Origin: Zarea fungicola
Lineage: Eukaryota > Ascomycota > Sordariomycetes > Hypocreales > Cordycipitaceae
Assembly (NCBI GenBank): GCA_900169235.1
Contig: FWCC01000179.1
Span: 372,001 to 436,000, forward strand
Reading direction: 5' to 3'
DNA length: 64,000 nucleotides
The stretch's first letter is position 1. The number at the start of each line of letters is the position of its first letter. The notes under the pieces were generated by a model. The model made no database searches, had not been told where the DNA came from, and worked only from the letters and a program-made list of their open reading frames with translations. Made by a program: the position numbers and the translations under genes. This document shows positions 33,968 to 46,742 of the stretch, one piece after another.

Positions 33968-35264
33968 TCAGCGGAGCTTCTTCGAATGAGGTGCCTTAAG
34001 AGCACGCCTAACCTCAGGTATAGAAGTCAACATGGTCGGCCAATGTAACTCATAGGCCACATCCTTAGCTGCCAGACAGTGGCGGAGCCATATGCCCCAA
34101 ACAATGTAATAGTAAGCTATAGATGTTAGCACGCACCAATAACATCAGGGATAGAACATGTAATTACCCCCTGCATCATGGTTAGTAGACGAAATAGCGG
34201 GCAAGTAAATAAATGCTGAAGAGCTCACCAAGTCCAGTCATAAGGTGCCACCAGCCATGCCCTTCGAGCAAAACTGCCCATGGGAGGCCGATCTCGCGGC
34301 GCCATCGGCGAATCTGGCCACAGTGGATGTTATCCAGGTTCCAGATCAGAAATCCGCCAAGAAAAACAGACAACCCTATAAATCAGGTAAGAAACAAAAC
34401 ACAATGTCATCTGAACGGCGTTGGCTTACCGGTACCAACCATGGCCCACATTGTCTTGAGGATCTCATCGCCATTCTTACCATGGCGAGCTCTGAGTGAA
34501 GGACGGAGATGTGACTCCATTACCCACATCCCGTGGAAGACAACAATGGCTGTCAGAATGGCATACGCTGTCTGATGAAACTCAGGGTCTTTTGTGACGT
34601 GATAATATATCTTCGGCGGTGTAAGTCAGTGATCACACGCGGTGTCAAGATCCGGTGACGTACCGAGATGAACGTAGAAAGGCCGAGTAAGCCAACACCG
34701 AGAAAAAAAGAAAACAGAGAAGATCGCGCATACGAAAAGCTAGCAAATAACATGAGGCAGGTGGTGTAGATCATGGAGAGTTCGTCCCAAAGTTGCATCG
34801 GGTCTATTGGGTCATAAGTCCAGCACATCAAGGAATGGCCCGCGGAGCTGTACTTACATTTCAGAGAGGCATGGAAAGCAATTGACCCCATTCCGACAAG
34901 CATATACCCACCGAATGCTATTAGAAAGATGCGGTCATGGGACTGGCTAAGGCAGCTTCTTACGCCTCGAATCCCCAGAAACAGAAACGCCAGGTTTGTC
35001 AAGGTCTTGTCCAGCATGTTAGCGATGTCAGGCTAGCAGGTGAAGCCAAGACTCACATTACAAAGCTCAGCACAATAATGAGATAGAACGTAGTCCTGGA
35101 ACAAGTTAGCAGAAGAATATAGCAACGAATCTCAACGCGGTGGGCTTGCCACTTGCCTCCTCGCACCAATTCAATGTGGACGTCTGATTCCCCCAGAAAC
35201 CAACGCCATGAAACGGGTCTGGATACGGGAACCGGATCACCCGGAACAGGCCTGACAATGACAT
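33968..35264 (-). CDS. Alkaline ceramidase
   Basis: Eight predicted exons: 35264-35157, 35095-35057, 35005-34858, 34803-34664, 34610-34430, 34375-34229, 34170-34168 (3 nt) and 34116-33968, 304 residues. The enzyme hydrolyses ceramide to sphingoid base and fatty acid in the ER/Golgi (YPC1/YDC1/ACER family, CREST superfamily). It has seven membrane segments. Family landmarks are FWGNQTSTLNWCEEDY, SHYCAELCNTLTNL, the catalytic-type GSIAFHASL and QLWDELSMIY, and HGWWHLMTGLGAYYYIVWG (the microexon supplies the Gly before AYYY). The first intron (35156-35096) begins GCAAGT, a GC-AG intron with an ideal context. The 3-nt exon is a prediction; skipping it keeps the frame but loses the conserved Gly. 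Otherwise assignment is firm. Confidence 0.88.
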
Positions 35265-36560
35265 AGTTTCCGGAAAGTCGAAGGAGGCAGTTTCGGGTGC
35301 AATTGATGTCAATAAGTACAGTTAAGTATAAATTAGAAAAGCCCGTGGTTCCCCGGCGTTTGCAGCTGGTAAATTATATATGGTTGTCGTCACTTCAGCC
35401 AAACACAGCACTGCCCCGCCGCCTTCACATGCACACCCACATGTAACTGACATGTACCTCTCGCAGAGCTTGTTGAGTGGCCCTGGTTTGGATACTTCCA
35501 GCGGAGCTGGCGACTAACACCCTGCTCACAATAGAGGAGCTAAAAACCAGCCTCATGTGTTGACGAGTGAGGGGCCAACACTCTGCGACACTGTCTATTT
35601 CGTTCATACTACCTGTGCACTCTTAAAAACATTGAAGATGAGGAAGAGCGGCTCGGCAAGTTTTACTGTGTTAGGTTGACGAATCTGCGCAGCAATAACC
35701 TACGTGCTGCATATAGGCATATTATAGTTTCCATCAAGTCCATTGGGGGTTTGGATAGGCGGTTGAACTGTCACATTGAGCGAGTTCCTACCGATCGATC
35801 TCTGCAACAAATCATATATAAATAAATGAGCTGAGAAGAGAAACGTCGAGCAAGCAAGGGCAAATAAATATCTTTTCTTTCCCTCTTTCTTTCCATGCAT
35901 AATTTTTCTCATGCCTGATGGAAAGGACGGCAGTGTAAAAATTGGGCTAGTAGGTTTACTTTTAAAAAAAGTCAAGCCTCAAGGGCGGTAACGCTTGAAT
36001 TATGAATTATGATAGTGAAGAGCAAAAAAAAAAAAAAAGCGCAAAGACTTCCACACCAGTTAAATCTATTTACTTTCACTGGAAAGAGAATCGTATCTAA
36101 CTCAAGAATATTTCCAGATATCATTATTTGCATTTTCATGTGGTGAATTATGTCAGTTAGTATAAATTGCGCGAACGTAAGTAAATATATCGGACGTTGC
36201 AGTCAATAAAAAAAAAAAAAGCTAAAAAGAGCCGCGGGTCGGCCACCCTAAGAGTAGAAAAACAAAGGAATAGATAGAATGATAAATAATAAATAGTTCA
36301 CGGGTAGTTTTTACCGCTTTACAATAAATTAATAATGGAAATAATGTATGCCATCCAAAAAACATCTTTAACAACGAAAGAACTCGGCACATCTCACAAT
36401 TTATTTACGTAGAGAAATGAATACTGGCAAATGATGAGAGCTTTTTTTTGGGCTAGCAGTAAATTATCAACACATTTATATTGCCATTTCTCTGGCTTAT
36501 TATACATTCTAAATAAATACAAGCGACCACCAACCAACCGAGGAAAGGATGCGCCGAATT
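35265..36560. other. AT-rich intergenic region
   Basis: About 1.3 kb between the ceramidase promoter and the GUF1 3' end. It holds two A-runs of about 13-15 bases (near 36026 and 36208). No gene or RNA was recognised. Confidence 0.5.
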
Positions 36561-38789
36561 TTACTTGGCCAAAAAGTTTTGGAAGGCAGCCTGGTCAATG
36601 ACAACATTACCCACAGCTCGCAATCGCTTCCGCCCGTCCTTTTGCTTCTCCAACAGCTTCCGTCGCCGAGTGATGTCACTGGCGTGTAATTTTGCCAACA
36701 CATCCTTGCGGAATGGCTTGATGGTTTCGCGGGCAATGATTTTATTGCCGGCTACTGCCTGAATGACAACCTCTAATGATGAAGCACAAGACGAGTTAGC
36801 ACTGCTTCCAGATGCGTATATTTTTTCTTGCCAGAGGCACTCACCAAACATTTGTCGATCGACGTGTTCCTTGAATTTAGTCACCCACTGTCTACCTACA
36901 CGCTCCACCTGCGATGTATGTACAATCTTGCAGATGGCGTCGACAGGCCGTTTATTGACCAGAAGCTGTACCTTGGATAGTTTGCTCTCCCGCCAGCCAG
37001 CGTCTTCGTAGTCAAGCGTCGCATATCCTTTGCTGCTGTTCATTAGTGATTTTGTCGCGCCGCAGTATACAAACCATGCACCATACCTGGAGCCTTTGAG
37101 CTTGCCGAACAGATCCTCTACCAATTGAGCGGCAGGCAGGTCATATACTAGAATGACTTGGTCCTTGTTGAAAAACTCGATGCTCTTCTGCTGCCCACGG
37201 TTTGCTTCACACAACTCGATAACCCGCCCGAGATGTTCTTCGGGAACCGTTATTGTTGCCTTGACGAACCTGCCATTTGTTAGCCCGTCCTTGCTAGATG
37301 CTTCATAAGACTGGATGGATATGCTTACGGTTCTAGTAGTTGTGCACTCTTTACGTGTGGATGCGAAGTATCAGGGAACAGCGCAGGGTTCTGCACTACC
37401 TCCTCCTTCCCGTTGCTCCAGATTATCTTGGTTGGTACAGTAGGCTCCGTGATGATGATGCTGCCACCGTGCTCCTGCTTGAGGCGGTCTTGGAAGACGG
37501 AGCAGTGCAGGCTGCCTAGGAACCCTAGACGCCAGCCAGCCCCCAGAGCCTCTGAGTGATCCTTTTGCAGCGTCACACTGCGGTCGTTGAGGACAAGCTG
37601 GTTGATGCTGTCGGCAAGTCTTGTATAGTCGCCTTGATCCGTGGGGAAGGCGGCAACGAACACCATTGGCTTAGGCTCTTCGAAACCAGGACAAGGTTCC
37701 ACGATGTGCTCGCTGCCAACAGTCGTAAATGTATCTCCGAGCTTGGCATCCTTGATCTGCTTCATGCCGGGATTGAAGTAGACGTAGCCGACCTGGCCAG
37801 CGCGCAGCACCTTTTGCGGCGTCGCATCTGGGTACTGGACGCCAACTTGGCCAACAGTGTATTTCACTCCTGTGCCCATGGACACGACGTTGTCGCCTGC
37901 CTGGATAGTGCCGTCGAAAAGCCGCACAAGCAGCACCACACCACGAAAGTTGTCGTACCATGAGTCCACCAGGAGCATCTTCAGTGGTTTGTTTGGATCG
38001 CCATCGGGATGAGGCATCTTTTTTATGACGGCGGGAAGGACCGTGTCAATGCCTTTACCAGTCTTGGCACTAACAAGTACAGCTTCTTTCGTGTCCAGCT
38101 CAAAGCTCTCTTCAATCTGTTTCAAGACAGAAGGAACATCAGCCGACGGCATGTCGATCTTGTTGACCACTGGCAAGAGCGCTAGGCCTTGGGCAAAGGC
38201 CAGATGGAAATTGGACACAGTCTGTGCCTGGATTCCTTGACTGGCATCCACAAGCAGTATCGCTCCGCCGCAGCTAGCATACGATCGCGTCACCTCTGCG
38301 CGGAAGTCGACGTGGCCGGGAGTGTCGACCAGGTGCAGCAAGTAGTCCTCGCCTTTGTGGTTGTAGATCATGGTGCACGTCTGCGCCTTGACTGTAATAC
38401 CGCGCTCTCGTTCAACATCGAGCTTGTCCTACTAGCTGTAAGAATTTTGCCTTATTTTAATATCGTATTTTGGCTCGTAAAAAAGCACATACAAGAATCT
38501 GCTTGTTCGCATCGTTCGCTGAAATGGTACCGGTATGCTCCAGCAGCCGGTCGCTGAGCGTGCTTTTTCCGTGGTCAATGTGCGCCACTATGCAAAAGTT
38601 TCTATATCGCTCGATGGGAATAGCCGTCATACGCGCCTCGATCTGCGCAGGTGTCGGTTTCGTATGGGATGCAAAGTGTTGTCTGCGTCGGGGCCAGGAG
38701 ATGTCGAGGCTAGGGCTACTGGCAGCAATTGGACGTGGAGAGAGGCATTGTCGAGTCCAAGCCCGCGCTACCCTTACAACCAGTCTCAT
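36561..38789 (-). CDS. GUF1: Mitochondrial translation GTPase Guf1 (EF4/LepA)
   Basis: Four exons: 38789-38493, 38428-37329, 37269-36845, 36772-36561, 677 residues. The protein is the mitochondrial relative of bacterial LepA/EF4, which acts on stalled or mistranslocated ribosomes. The N-terminus is Arg-rich and Ser-rich with few acidic residues, a mitochondrial presequence. The GTPase domain shows G1 [24 protein letters not shown]3 DTPGHVDF and G4 [10 protein letters not shown]. The LepA-specific C-terminal domain is present ([17 protein letters not shown]; late [20 protein letters not shown]). The first intron ends in tandem AGs (CTAGTAG); only the last gives an open frame. Length matches fungal Guf1. 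Confidence 0.94.
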
Positions 38790-39208
38790 CTAGAGTTTCT
38801 CGTCGCGACCATTGAGCACACAGGACTTTCAATGATGTTCGGAGAGCCGGCGCAAGTGTGAGGTTCCGTCGAAGTGTGTTGTTGGCAGCTCCAACTTTTT
38901 TTCTGAGAACGTCCCGATTAGACGCCGAGGCATACAGCAACCTTTATATCAAGCAACGTCTTCACAAGACAGAATTCCGTCCGCGCTCTACTTGACAGTT
39001 TCTTTTCGTTAAAAAATAAATAAAGATAAAGGCCAGTCACTCCATGTTTGTCATGCTGAAAAGGTAATTAATTGCTCAAAATGGTCTTGTGTATATTGCG
39101 TCAGCCCAGACTATCCACTAAACATGTTCTCATGGTGCAAGTTAGATTGTCGTGCCTATCACAATGATAACAATACGCCGTCAAGACAATGCGAATTATA
39201 TATAAAAG
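38790..39208. other. Intergenic between GUF1 and MIT-domain gene
   Basis: About 420 bases; GUF1 promoter and 3' flank of the MIT-domain gene. Nothing further seen. Confidence 0.45.
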
Positions 39209-42200
39209 TTAAGCTAGAACCCATTCACTCCCTCTCTTTATGAATTTCTCCAATAGCAGTCCCAGGTCGGTGAGTGCAAATCGGCAGATATAAAAGCCAA
39301 AGAACTCGGCGGCATGGCGCGTGCAAAGCTCCAACCCAACCTGAGTCTTGTCCGCATGGCGCAGGCCAGGGTCTTCGACTTGGCGCGCAATTTGATCTGT
39401 AACAGGTTAGTCAAGTTAGGTTTCAATGCAGTAGCTGCTTTACTTACCAACCGCTTGTGCAGCGTCAAACAGGCGTGCAAGGGAGTTCATGTAGTTCGCA
39501 TTCGGCCCAGAAAACTGTGCCAGGGAAAGATCACGCCTCGGCGGCCGGCTTGTCGGCTGGACCGTCATGGGCAGACTTGGCATGCTAATGTCCCCCTTGC
39601 CCACGTCCGCGCCGGCAGTCCTGGCGCCGTTGTAGGTGTTGCCGAGAGAAACGCCAGAGCTCTTGGACCTCAGACGCCGCCATGAAAACGACTGCTTGGT
39701 CGACACGCTGCCTGAGCGCGGGACGCCAGCATTTCCATCACCATCGCCACCGGCCTCCTTGAACAGCGTCCCTGAGCCCTGGATGCCGACTTCGCTGCCC
39801 AGCTTGCGAGTAAGGGACGCCTGGACTTGTTCGAGAATACCCTCGAGGGACTGCATCTCCTCTAGGACGGCATCTGCGTCGAATGTATCTACCTGCGCCA
39901 GTTTGAGCAGAGCTGCCGTGAGGAGATCGCAGTTGGCAATCTTGTCATCGACATTCTTTAGCTTCACGCCCTTGACCTTCCACACATCGCGTGGGACAAA
40001 AAGTTTGGTGCTAACGTAGCCGCCTCTCGGGTGCACCAGTGTCTGAAAGATGCATCTCATGAGCCAGAAAGGTCGGAGCATAAAGTCGTTCGGGCAGGGC
40101 TCCAGCGGAGCGGGAGCATCCGCGTGCATATTGTCGGCCGAGCCGGGGCTGGTGGGCTGGTGGAAGTGATCATCGAAGAGACGAACCCCTGCAGAGGATG
40201 AGTCCAAGTTATCCCGGAACTCTGAGCTCATTGGTGTTGGGACTGTCGGAATCGTTGGCAGTCGTGAAACTCCAAACTGGTTGCTTGAGGGCGTGCTAGG
40301 AGACATGTCGGGCGTGTCCTCGAGATTCGACAAGGACAAGTTCCTGCCCTTCATGCTTCGTAAACTGGAGGAAGAGAAGTTCTTGCGCAGCTTATTGCTG
40401 TTTGCTGTCGGCGAAGTCGGTTTTGCCGAGATAGCCTCATCAGGGCCTGCTGCAACTCGATGCCCTCCAGGTGAGACCAAAACAGACGGGTCAGGGGGGG
40501 TGGCATCAACAGACGGCGTGGAGTGGGCATGTGAGACGGCGTGTATGAGACCGGCCGCCGTGGACGGGCGCTCGTTTTCCTGTTCTCGGCCGCCTCTGGG
40601 TAGATCGGAATGTGTGTGAATGGTGAGCGGGCTCGCGCCGGGATTTGTAGTATCAATCTTCAGCTGCTTGGGATTCTGACCCGATAAGCGTCGGTTTCTG
40701 ACACTCTGTAGGCTCGGTGTGCCACGCGGAGGGGGAAGCTCTGGTAGTGAGGTGTTTGGCGGCGGCAGGCTGGGCCCTAGGCCCTTTATAATGTTGGATA
40801 TGGACTTCTTCTCCATCAAAGGTCGCGTTACCTCGGGTTGTGGCCGTTCTTCTACTGGAGCCTCTACAGGACGAATGGACGGCCTGCGTTCTTCGTCTCT
40901 TGTCACTATGATAGGTACCGCTTCGCTCATGGTAAAGTCGCCAATGTCGTAGTCCCTGGCCATTTCTTCGAGCATTCGCTCCTCGTCGTCAGATGAGTTG
41001 TCGTCGTAAAAGCCATTTCGCGCATTTGACTCCTTGTAAATCCTTGGCGAGAGTATGTTTGTCATATCAGTGCCGTTGGACAGCGTCTCTTGCTCCGTTT
41101 GACGAACTCTCTCGCGCGCAATTTCAACTTTGCGTAAAGCTCGGGCAACGGCCTCGTCGCCACCATCTCGTTCTCCCATCTCGTCGGCCCCCATTGGCTC
41201 GTAGCCGTCGTCGTAGGCGGCTTCGATGGCGGCGTCGAGGGCCGTGTCAAATTCGGCTTCGGTATTGCCGCTCACGCCGCGGATGTGCTTCCTTCGGTAG
41301 CCCTGCGACGATGTACGGGAGTGAGTCGACGAGGCTGTAGAGCCTCCCGATTCGCCAACGGCATCAAGCCAGGAGTGTTGGCTGCTGTCACGAACGTGAC
41401 CGATTTTGTCTCTGGAGCTGGTCCTTCTCGAGTATGCTTGGCCTTGTTCCTGCCTTGCGTATTGTGATGCCGGGTTTTTGAGTGGTGATGCCGCACGGGT
41501 CGAGTGCAACGGCTGTGGCATGTTCAAGGCACGCTCTTGCGAGGCTGTCGGCGTGTGATTGGAGCGGGTGGTGGGTTTGGAGAAGGAGGATTGTAGAATG
41601 CCCAGCTGGCCGTCCGGCACTGTCCTATGCCATTCTGTAGCCCTGATGTTCGGGGGTGGTTGGTCATTGTCGGACTGCTGGGCTTGTGAGGGTGGTGAGT
41701 TTGGTCGGCGGGGGTAGCTTCTATTCGCGCTGTGACCTTCAGACCATTTGCTCGCGTCGGTGGACACAGCCGTCGATGCTGTGCTTTGTGAGCCATGCTG
41801 ATGTTGCGGCGATTCTGAGCTGTAGTCCTCACTGCCTGGCCTAGCGGGTAGCGCTTTCGAAGACCAGTCCTGCTCCTGGATCGGGCCTATTTGGTCGAGT
41901 TCAGCTATGCGACTGGCATATGTTTGGCGCTGGTTTGTGTTAGTTTCGCTCTATCGCGTCGAACTTGTCATCATATGCTGAGGTGGACTCACGATGGCTT
42001 CCAGTTTCCGTTTGTCTTCGTCGGCCGATGTTCGTCTCAGTACTTGCTCCAGCAGATCGCACGCTTCAGAGTAGGCTAAGCGCGCGCCTTCGAGGTTCTG
42101 GGCATTATCGAGCTGGACCGCTGTGTTGGCTTTTTGCAAGGCACGCGAGAGCATGGCCTTTTGGGACGGCGGCTTGGCCGTCTTGCTCCTTTCGGCGTCG

Positions 42201-42997
42201 GAGCTTCCCCTGGAGCTGCGCCGGCGGCCATGGCCCCGTACCGGGTGGCCGCTGCTCGTGAGGTTCTGGGACATCTGGTGGCCGGGCTGCTGCGTATTCA
42301 CGGTGGAGGTGAGCGGCTCGCCGAAATTACCGTCGAGCGCTGGCAGTAGCTCGAGCGCTGGCAGGGGCACAAAGGTCGGGATGCTGGCCGGATGAGAATG
42401 CGACGGCTGGCTTGCGGCCGGAGTGTTTGAGTCGGACCAGCTCAGCGCCGCCTGGGAGTTTTCGGCGCCGGTAGGGTGCAGTACTGTGGGATCGCTCCGT
42501 GATACGGCAGTGTTGGGGCGACCGAGCGGCGGTTGTACTGGCCGTGGATGGTGCTGGTTATAGGTTGGATGACTGATGTCTGGAGGAACGTCGCTGTCTG
42601 GGGAGATATTTGCGTCGGGCGGGTCCGCATGTGCCGCGGTCTTGCTATGGTTGTAGCGGTAGTTATCGGCGGCGGATTCGGCGTCGACCTTGTCAATGGC
42701 GTGGTTGTCTTCGAATTGGGCCCTTTGTAGGGCACGCGGGGGTGGCAGCAGTGATGAGGTTCGTGGCGGGCGAGCGGCAGGTGAGAGGGAGCTCTTCTTG
42801 AGATGAGATGGTCGGAGACGGTGAGATGGCTCAGTATGGGCGCTGGGACTGACGCTGGCGGCTGTCAGAGCTGTTGCCACGAAAGTCGTGCTGGCGGCGT
42901 CAGTGTCCGTATCCGTGTCCGTGGTGTTGCTAGTAGTCTCTATAATATGCGCAGACTGTAAATGGGGGTAGTCGAGCGGCAACTGGCGTTGTGGCAT
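39209..42997 (-). CDS. Large MIT-domain protein
   Basis: Three exons: 42997-41993, 41929-39448, 39396-39209, 1224 residues, phases consistent. The MIT (microtubule interacting and trafficking) helical hairpin lies at about residues 278-350 and spans the first intron (KAMLSRALQKANTAVQLD, ARLAYSEACDLLEQVL, then KLEAIRQTYASRIAELD). MIT domains bind ESCRT-III tails, so a role at endosomes is likely but inferred. The rest is largely disordered and Ser/Pro/Thr-rich. A folded C-terminal block starts near CPNDFMLRPFWLMRCIF and ends FGFYICRFALTDLGLLL; it looks conserved and probably globular. No ATPase module follows the MIT domain, so this is not Vps4, spastin or katanin. The window also has the ESCRT-I subunit VPS23 at its right end. 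Confidence 0.85.
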
Positions 42998-44673
42998 CCT
43001 CTGATTCGGAAAGTGCCAGTTAGTCGCTCTCGGACGTCGCCTGCATGGACAGACAGGACAGTGTCGGTCTTGTCACCTTGTCTCTGCGCGAATGGCCACC
43101 GGTGCGGGCAGGCAATACAGCTAACTACTGAATTCTGCAGACCCCCCTGCTGGCGTGGTGGTAGTTTGGCTTGATCATGTAGGAGCGACAGGGGATTTGT
43201 GTGTTTTAGGCTACCCCGTACAATGGCTGCCTTCGTTGCCGAGCGTATATGTCCAGCTCGTTATTGCAATTGCCCCAAGAGACCAGCCACGGGTTACAGA
43301 GTGTTGCTAGTTAAAGTAATAAGTCATTGTCAGGATAATAAGGGGCTTGGCCGGGGTTGAATAGGTGGTAGGATTGTCCCTCGGTGGGGGGCCGATGTCT
43401 ACCTACTCCGTCGTCCGTGTACATGCCACATTCTTTTTGGCTTCCATGGGTTTTCTCGATCCCAACAACAGAATGCCCAGTATACTTTTAGTTTAGCGTT
43501 GAACTCCGCTTTTACTTTAAGTACTTCTATAAATTGTAACTCAATTGACGCATTGCACCATCATCCGCGGAGGCTGCCCATCCGAATGCAAAGCTGTTTC
43601 AAAATTTGCCGGCAGCTAGAGTGATATGCCGTCACGCCTGCATTCTTTATTGGTTGCATCCGTAATCTTCGCTATACCCCTAGCCCGGCAAACTGTCCTA
43701 CAGTCCCTGTTGTGGGTTTGGGAAACATATTGGAAATGTACCGTTCTTGGAAGCTTGACTTTATCCTCGTCAGGTAGCCCAACCAAGCCGCTACCCTACA
43801 ATAATCCCGAGCACACCGGGCCATATGTACGCGCGAGGAAAATCAAGAACAAAAAAAGGCAGGCAAAGACAGCTCAATGGCAACAATACATCCGATGGCA
43901 ACTTGGTCTATTGTGTGTTCTTATCGAGAGCAGACCTCCCCGTATCTGCCTTGCTTTAAACTGGGCACGGAAAATCCATGGAAAGAGACGTCAGGTTGCA
44001 GATCGTCTTACTCAAACCGAGTCTTGTATTCGAGCTTTTGATCCGAACAAACAGACCAGTTTAATACCACCCGATTGCATCTACACCAAGTGGCTTGTGT
44101 TTTCCCATTTCGTCTGTCTCCTAGAACCCAACGAATCAATGCAATGTAGACGAAATACAGAGAAGAGCTGTTTAATAGAATTCATATATCTGGCTAACAT
44201 GGAAGGAAAGTCAGTACCAAGGTAGACACCTCACTTCACTGCCACACTCGCCGGATAGCTGTAAAGAATACAGGTAAGATAGTGATGAATTGTACTTAAA
44301 GACATATCCTTTAATAAGTATTGGGACCCAGTTGCCATCTAATTTGATTGTATAAAACAATATCTACATTCTCGTGCATTCAGCTTGAACTGGCTGATAC
44401 TGTCAGCTCTGAATACTTGCCAGAGTGGAGGCACCTGTCCAGAAAACCCCTCCCTTCTGCTGTTCGATGGGCAGCCAACCGCACTAATTTTACCAGTACG
44501 CACCTGGGTACCTCGCGACCTACTTGTTAGCGACTAAGGCGGTAGCTACATTATTTTAGTGTCACCCTTGCGCATAGAATAAAGCAAGCTCCAACTTCAA
44601 ACAACCAACATACGCCGGGACAATTGAAAGTACACCTTTTGCAAAACATACGGCGCATGAAGCTTCAAACACA
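42998..44673. other. Intergenic with doubtful ORF
   Basis: About 1.7 kb between divergent genes. An ATG-started frame at 43626-44225 could encode 199 residues with a hydrophobic start. No family is recognised, its composition is unremarkable, and no intron or conserved block supports it. It is noted as an orphan candidate only. Confidence 0.4.
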
Positions 44674-46529
44674 ATGGCCAGTGTCGATGACATATTCAAG
44701 GTAATTAGCCGCACAAAAACCAATCTGACCTCAAGACTAACGATTTCCAAGACTGCAGGGCTGCAAAACAAGCGAAAGTTAGATGTCGTGCGCGACCCAA
44801 GTAAGCTCAACGTACACTATAGGAAGTAGCTTCCAGAATGAAGCTAGCTGACATAAGAATAGACGAAATCTACAAGTCGAGCCGGCTGTCGACTGACGGA
44901 GATTCGAATCGCCGCGCACGAGTCGAAGACGAGCAAGCAGAAGAAGGCGAAGACGGCGAAGAAGACTTTGGGCCCGAGTTGCCCCCAGAAGACGATGGCG
45001 CCGAGGATGAGGAAGGCCGTTTCTTCGGTGGTGGCATCAGCAAACAGGAATCGCAAATCCTCGACTACGTAGACGACGCAGACGCCGGCGCTGCCCCCGA
45101 GCAGATTGACGTAGCTTGGCTGCGCAAGACGGCCCTCAGCTTTGAAAAGCACATAACCAAAAACGCAGAGCTGCGCGCTAAATTTGAGAGCGAACCGCAA
45201 AAATTTATTGGCAGCGAGGCCGATCTTGACTCGGATATCAAAAACCTCTCTATATTGGCCGAGCACCCCGACCTCTACCCGGAATTTGTCAGGCTTGGCT
45301 GTGTCGGCAGCCTCGTCGGTCTGCTGGCGCACGAAAACACAGACATTGCAATCGATGCAATTGAAATTATTGGCGAGCTCACAGATGAAGACGTGGCCGC
45401 GGAGGAAGAGCAGTGGGGTGACCTGGTAGACGCGCTCATGGACGCCGATTTACTTGACCTCCTCGTCTCCAACTTTTCGCGACTCAACGAAGACGACGAA
45501 TCCGACCGGAACGGAGTATACTATGCGCTCGGCGTACTGGAGAACTTTTGCTCAAGAAGTCCAGTAGCGGCCCGCATCGGCAAAGAAGTACGTCTAATAC
45601 AATGGCTGCTGCAGCGCATTCAGCGCAAAGAAGCCAATGTGACGCAAAACAAACAATATGCCGCAGAGATCCTCGCCATTGTGGCGCAAGCCTCAGAAGA
45701 CAGCAAAATAGCCCTCGCCGAGGCGGACACGACAGATACCCTACTTCAACTTGTCGCACAGTACCGCAGACGGGACCCTGACAAGACCGGCGAGGAGGTA
45801 GAGTACATGGAGAATTTATTCGAGGCTCTAACATGTATCGCGGATTCCAACCTGGGAAAGGCCAAATTCATCGAGGCAGAGGGCGTCGAGCTCTGTCTCA
45901 TCATGCTAAAGGAAGGCAAAAAGGCTAAGCCGCCTGCTCTTCGTCTGCTCGACCACGCCGCCTCAGGCCCTGGTGGTGTAGACACATGCAACAAGATTAT
46001 CGAGGCTGGAGGGCTGAAAACCCTGTTTACTGTCTTTATGAAGACGCAAGAACAGAGAGTGATCGAGCACCTCGTCAGCATATTCGCAAATATGTTGCGA
46101 CGCTTTCCCGCCGAGTCGCCAGAGCGCATCCGTACGCTTGCGAAATTTGTCGAAAAGAGCTATGAAAAGACCACAAAGCTTGTCAAGCTCTTCCATGATT
46201 ACACAGCCAAGGTGTCAGCGGCCGTTCAACAAGCCAAGGCAAATTTATCTCCAGATGGGGATGAGGAAGAGCATGACTACGAAATAATGGCGGCTAGGCT
46301 CGACAATGGCCTCTTCACGCTGCAATTGATTGCTGTTGTCCTGGCCTGGCTGGTAGCGGAGGACAATGGCGCGAAACAGAGCATTAAGAAACTATTAGCA
46401 GGCTATGGCGAAACACTCGGCTCGTTACGAACTTTAATGCAGGAGCAGCGGGACGGACTGGATACAACCGAGGAAGATAACAAGGACTTGAGCGACATGT
46501 TGGGTTCGTTGGTAGAATTTCTTGAGTAA
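44674..46529 (+). CDS. CTNNBL1: Beta-catenin-like protein 1 (CTNNBL1)
   Basis: Three exons: 44674-44700 (27 nt), 44752-44800 (49 nt), 44863-46529, 580 residues. The first 25 codons sit on two tiny exons and give MASVDDIFK, then KRKLDVVRDPNEIYKSSRL, which matches the family N-terminus with its nuclear localisation stretch. An acidic segment leads to DEEGRFFGGGISK, then armadillo-type helical repeats (LAEHPDLYPEFVRLGCVGSL, LTDEDVAAEEEQWGDLVDAL). The C-terminal helical domain includes EEDNKDLSDMLGSLVEF. CTNNBL1 is an armadillo-fold protein of the spliceosome-associated Prp19/CDC5L complex; ascomycete versions lack a common gene name. It converges with VMA10 (stops about 215 nt apart). Confidence 0.93.
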
Positions 46530-46742
46530 CTTCCCAAATCCATGGGAAACCTTTGTTCTATACCCGCGTTCCGGAGAGGAAGCCACAGAACTACATAATA
46601 CAGAGTAAGACAATAATATAAAGGCACAGTGATGCCCATCACTCTAATAGCAGGCGGAGACATCTGGCCTGCCCAACCCTGTACCGGACATCCTTATGCA
46701 AGACAGCACAAGCACAATTGCGCATAGTCACCTGCATCTACT

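Noticed and set aside
43626..44225. 199-codon ORF with hydrophobic N-terminus on the plus strand
   Set aside because: No recognisable motif, no intron or conserved block, and mixed composition in a 1.7-kb gap between promoters; kept only as an orphan note.
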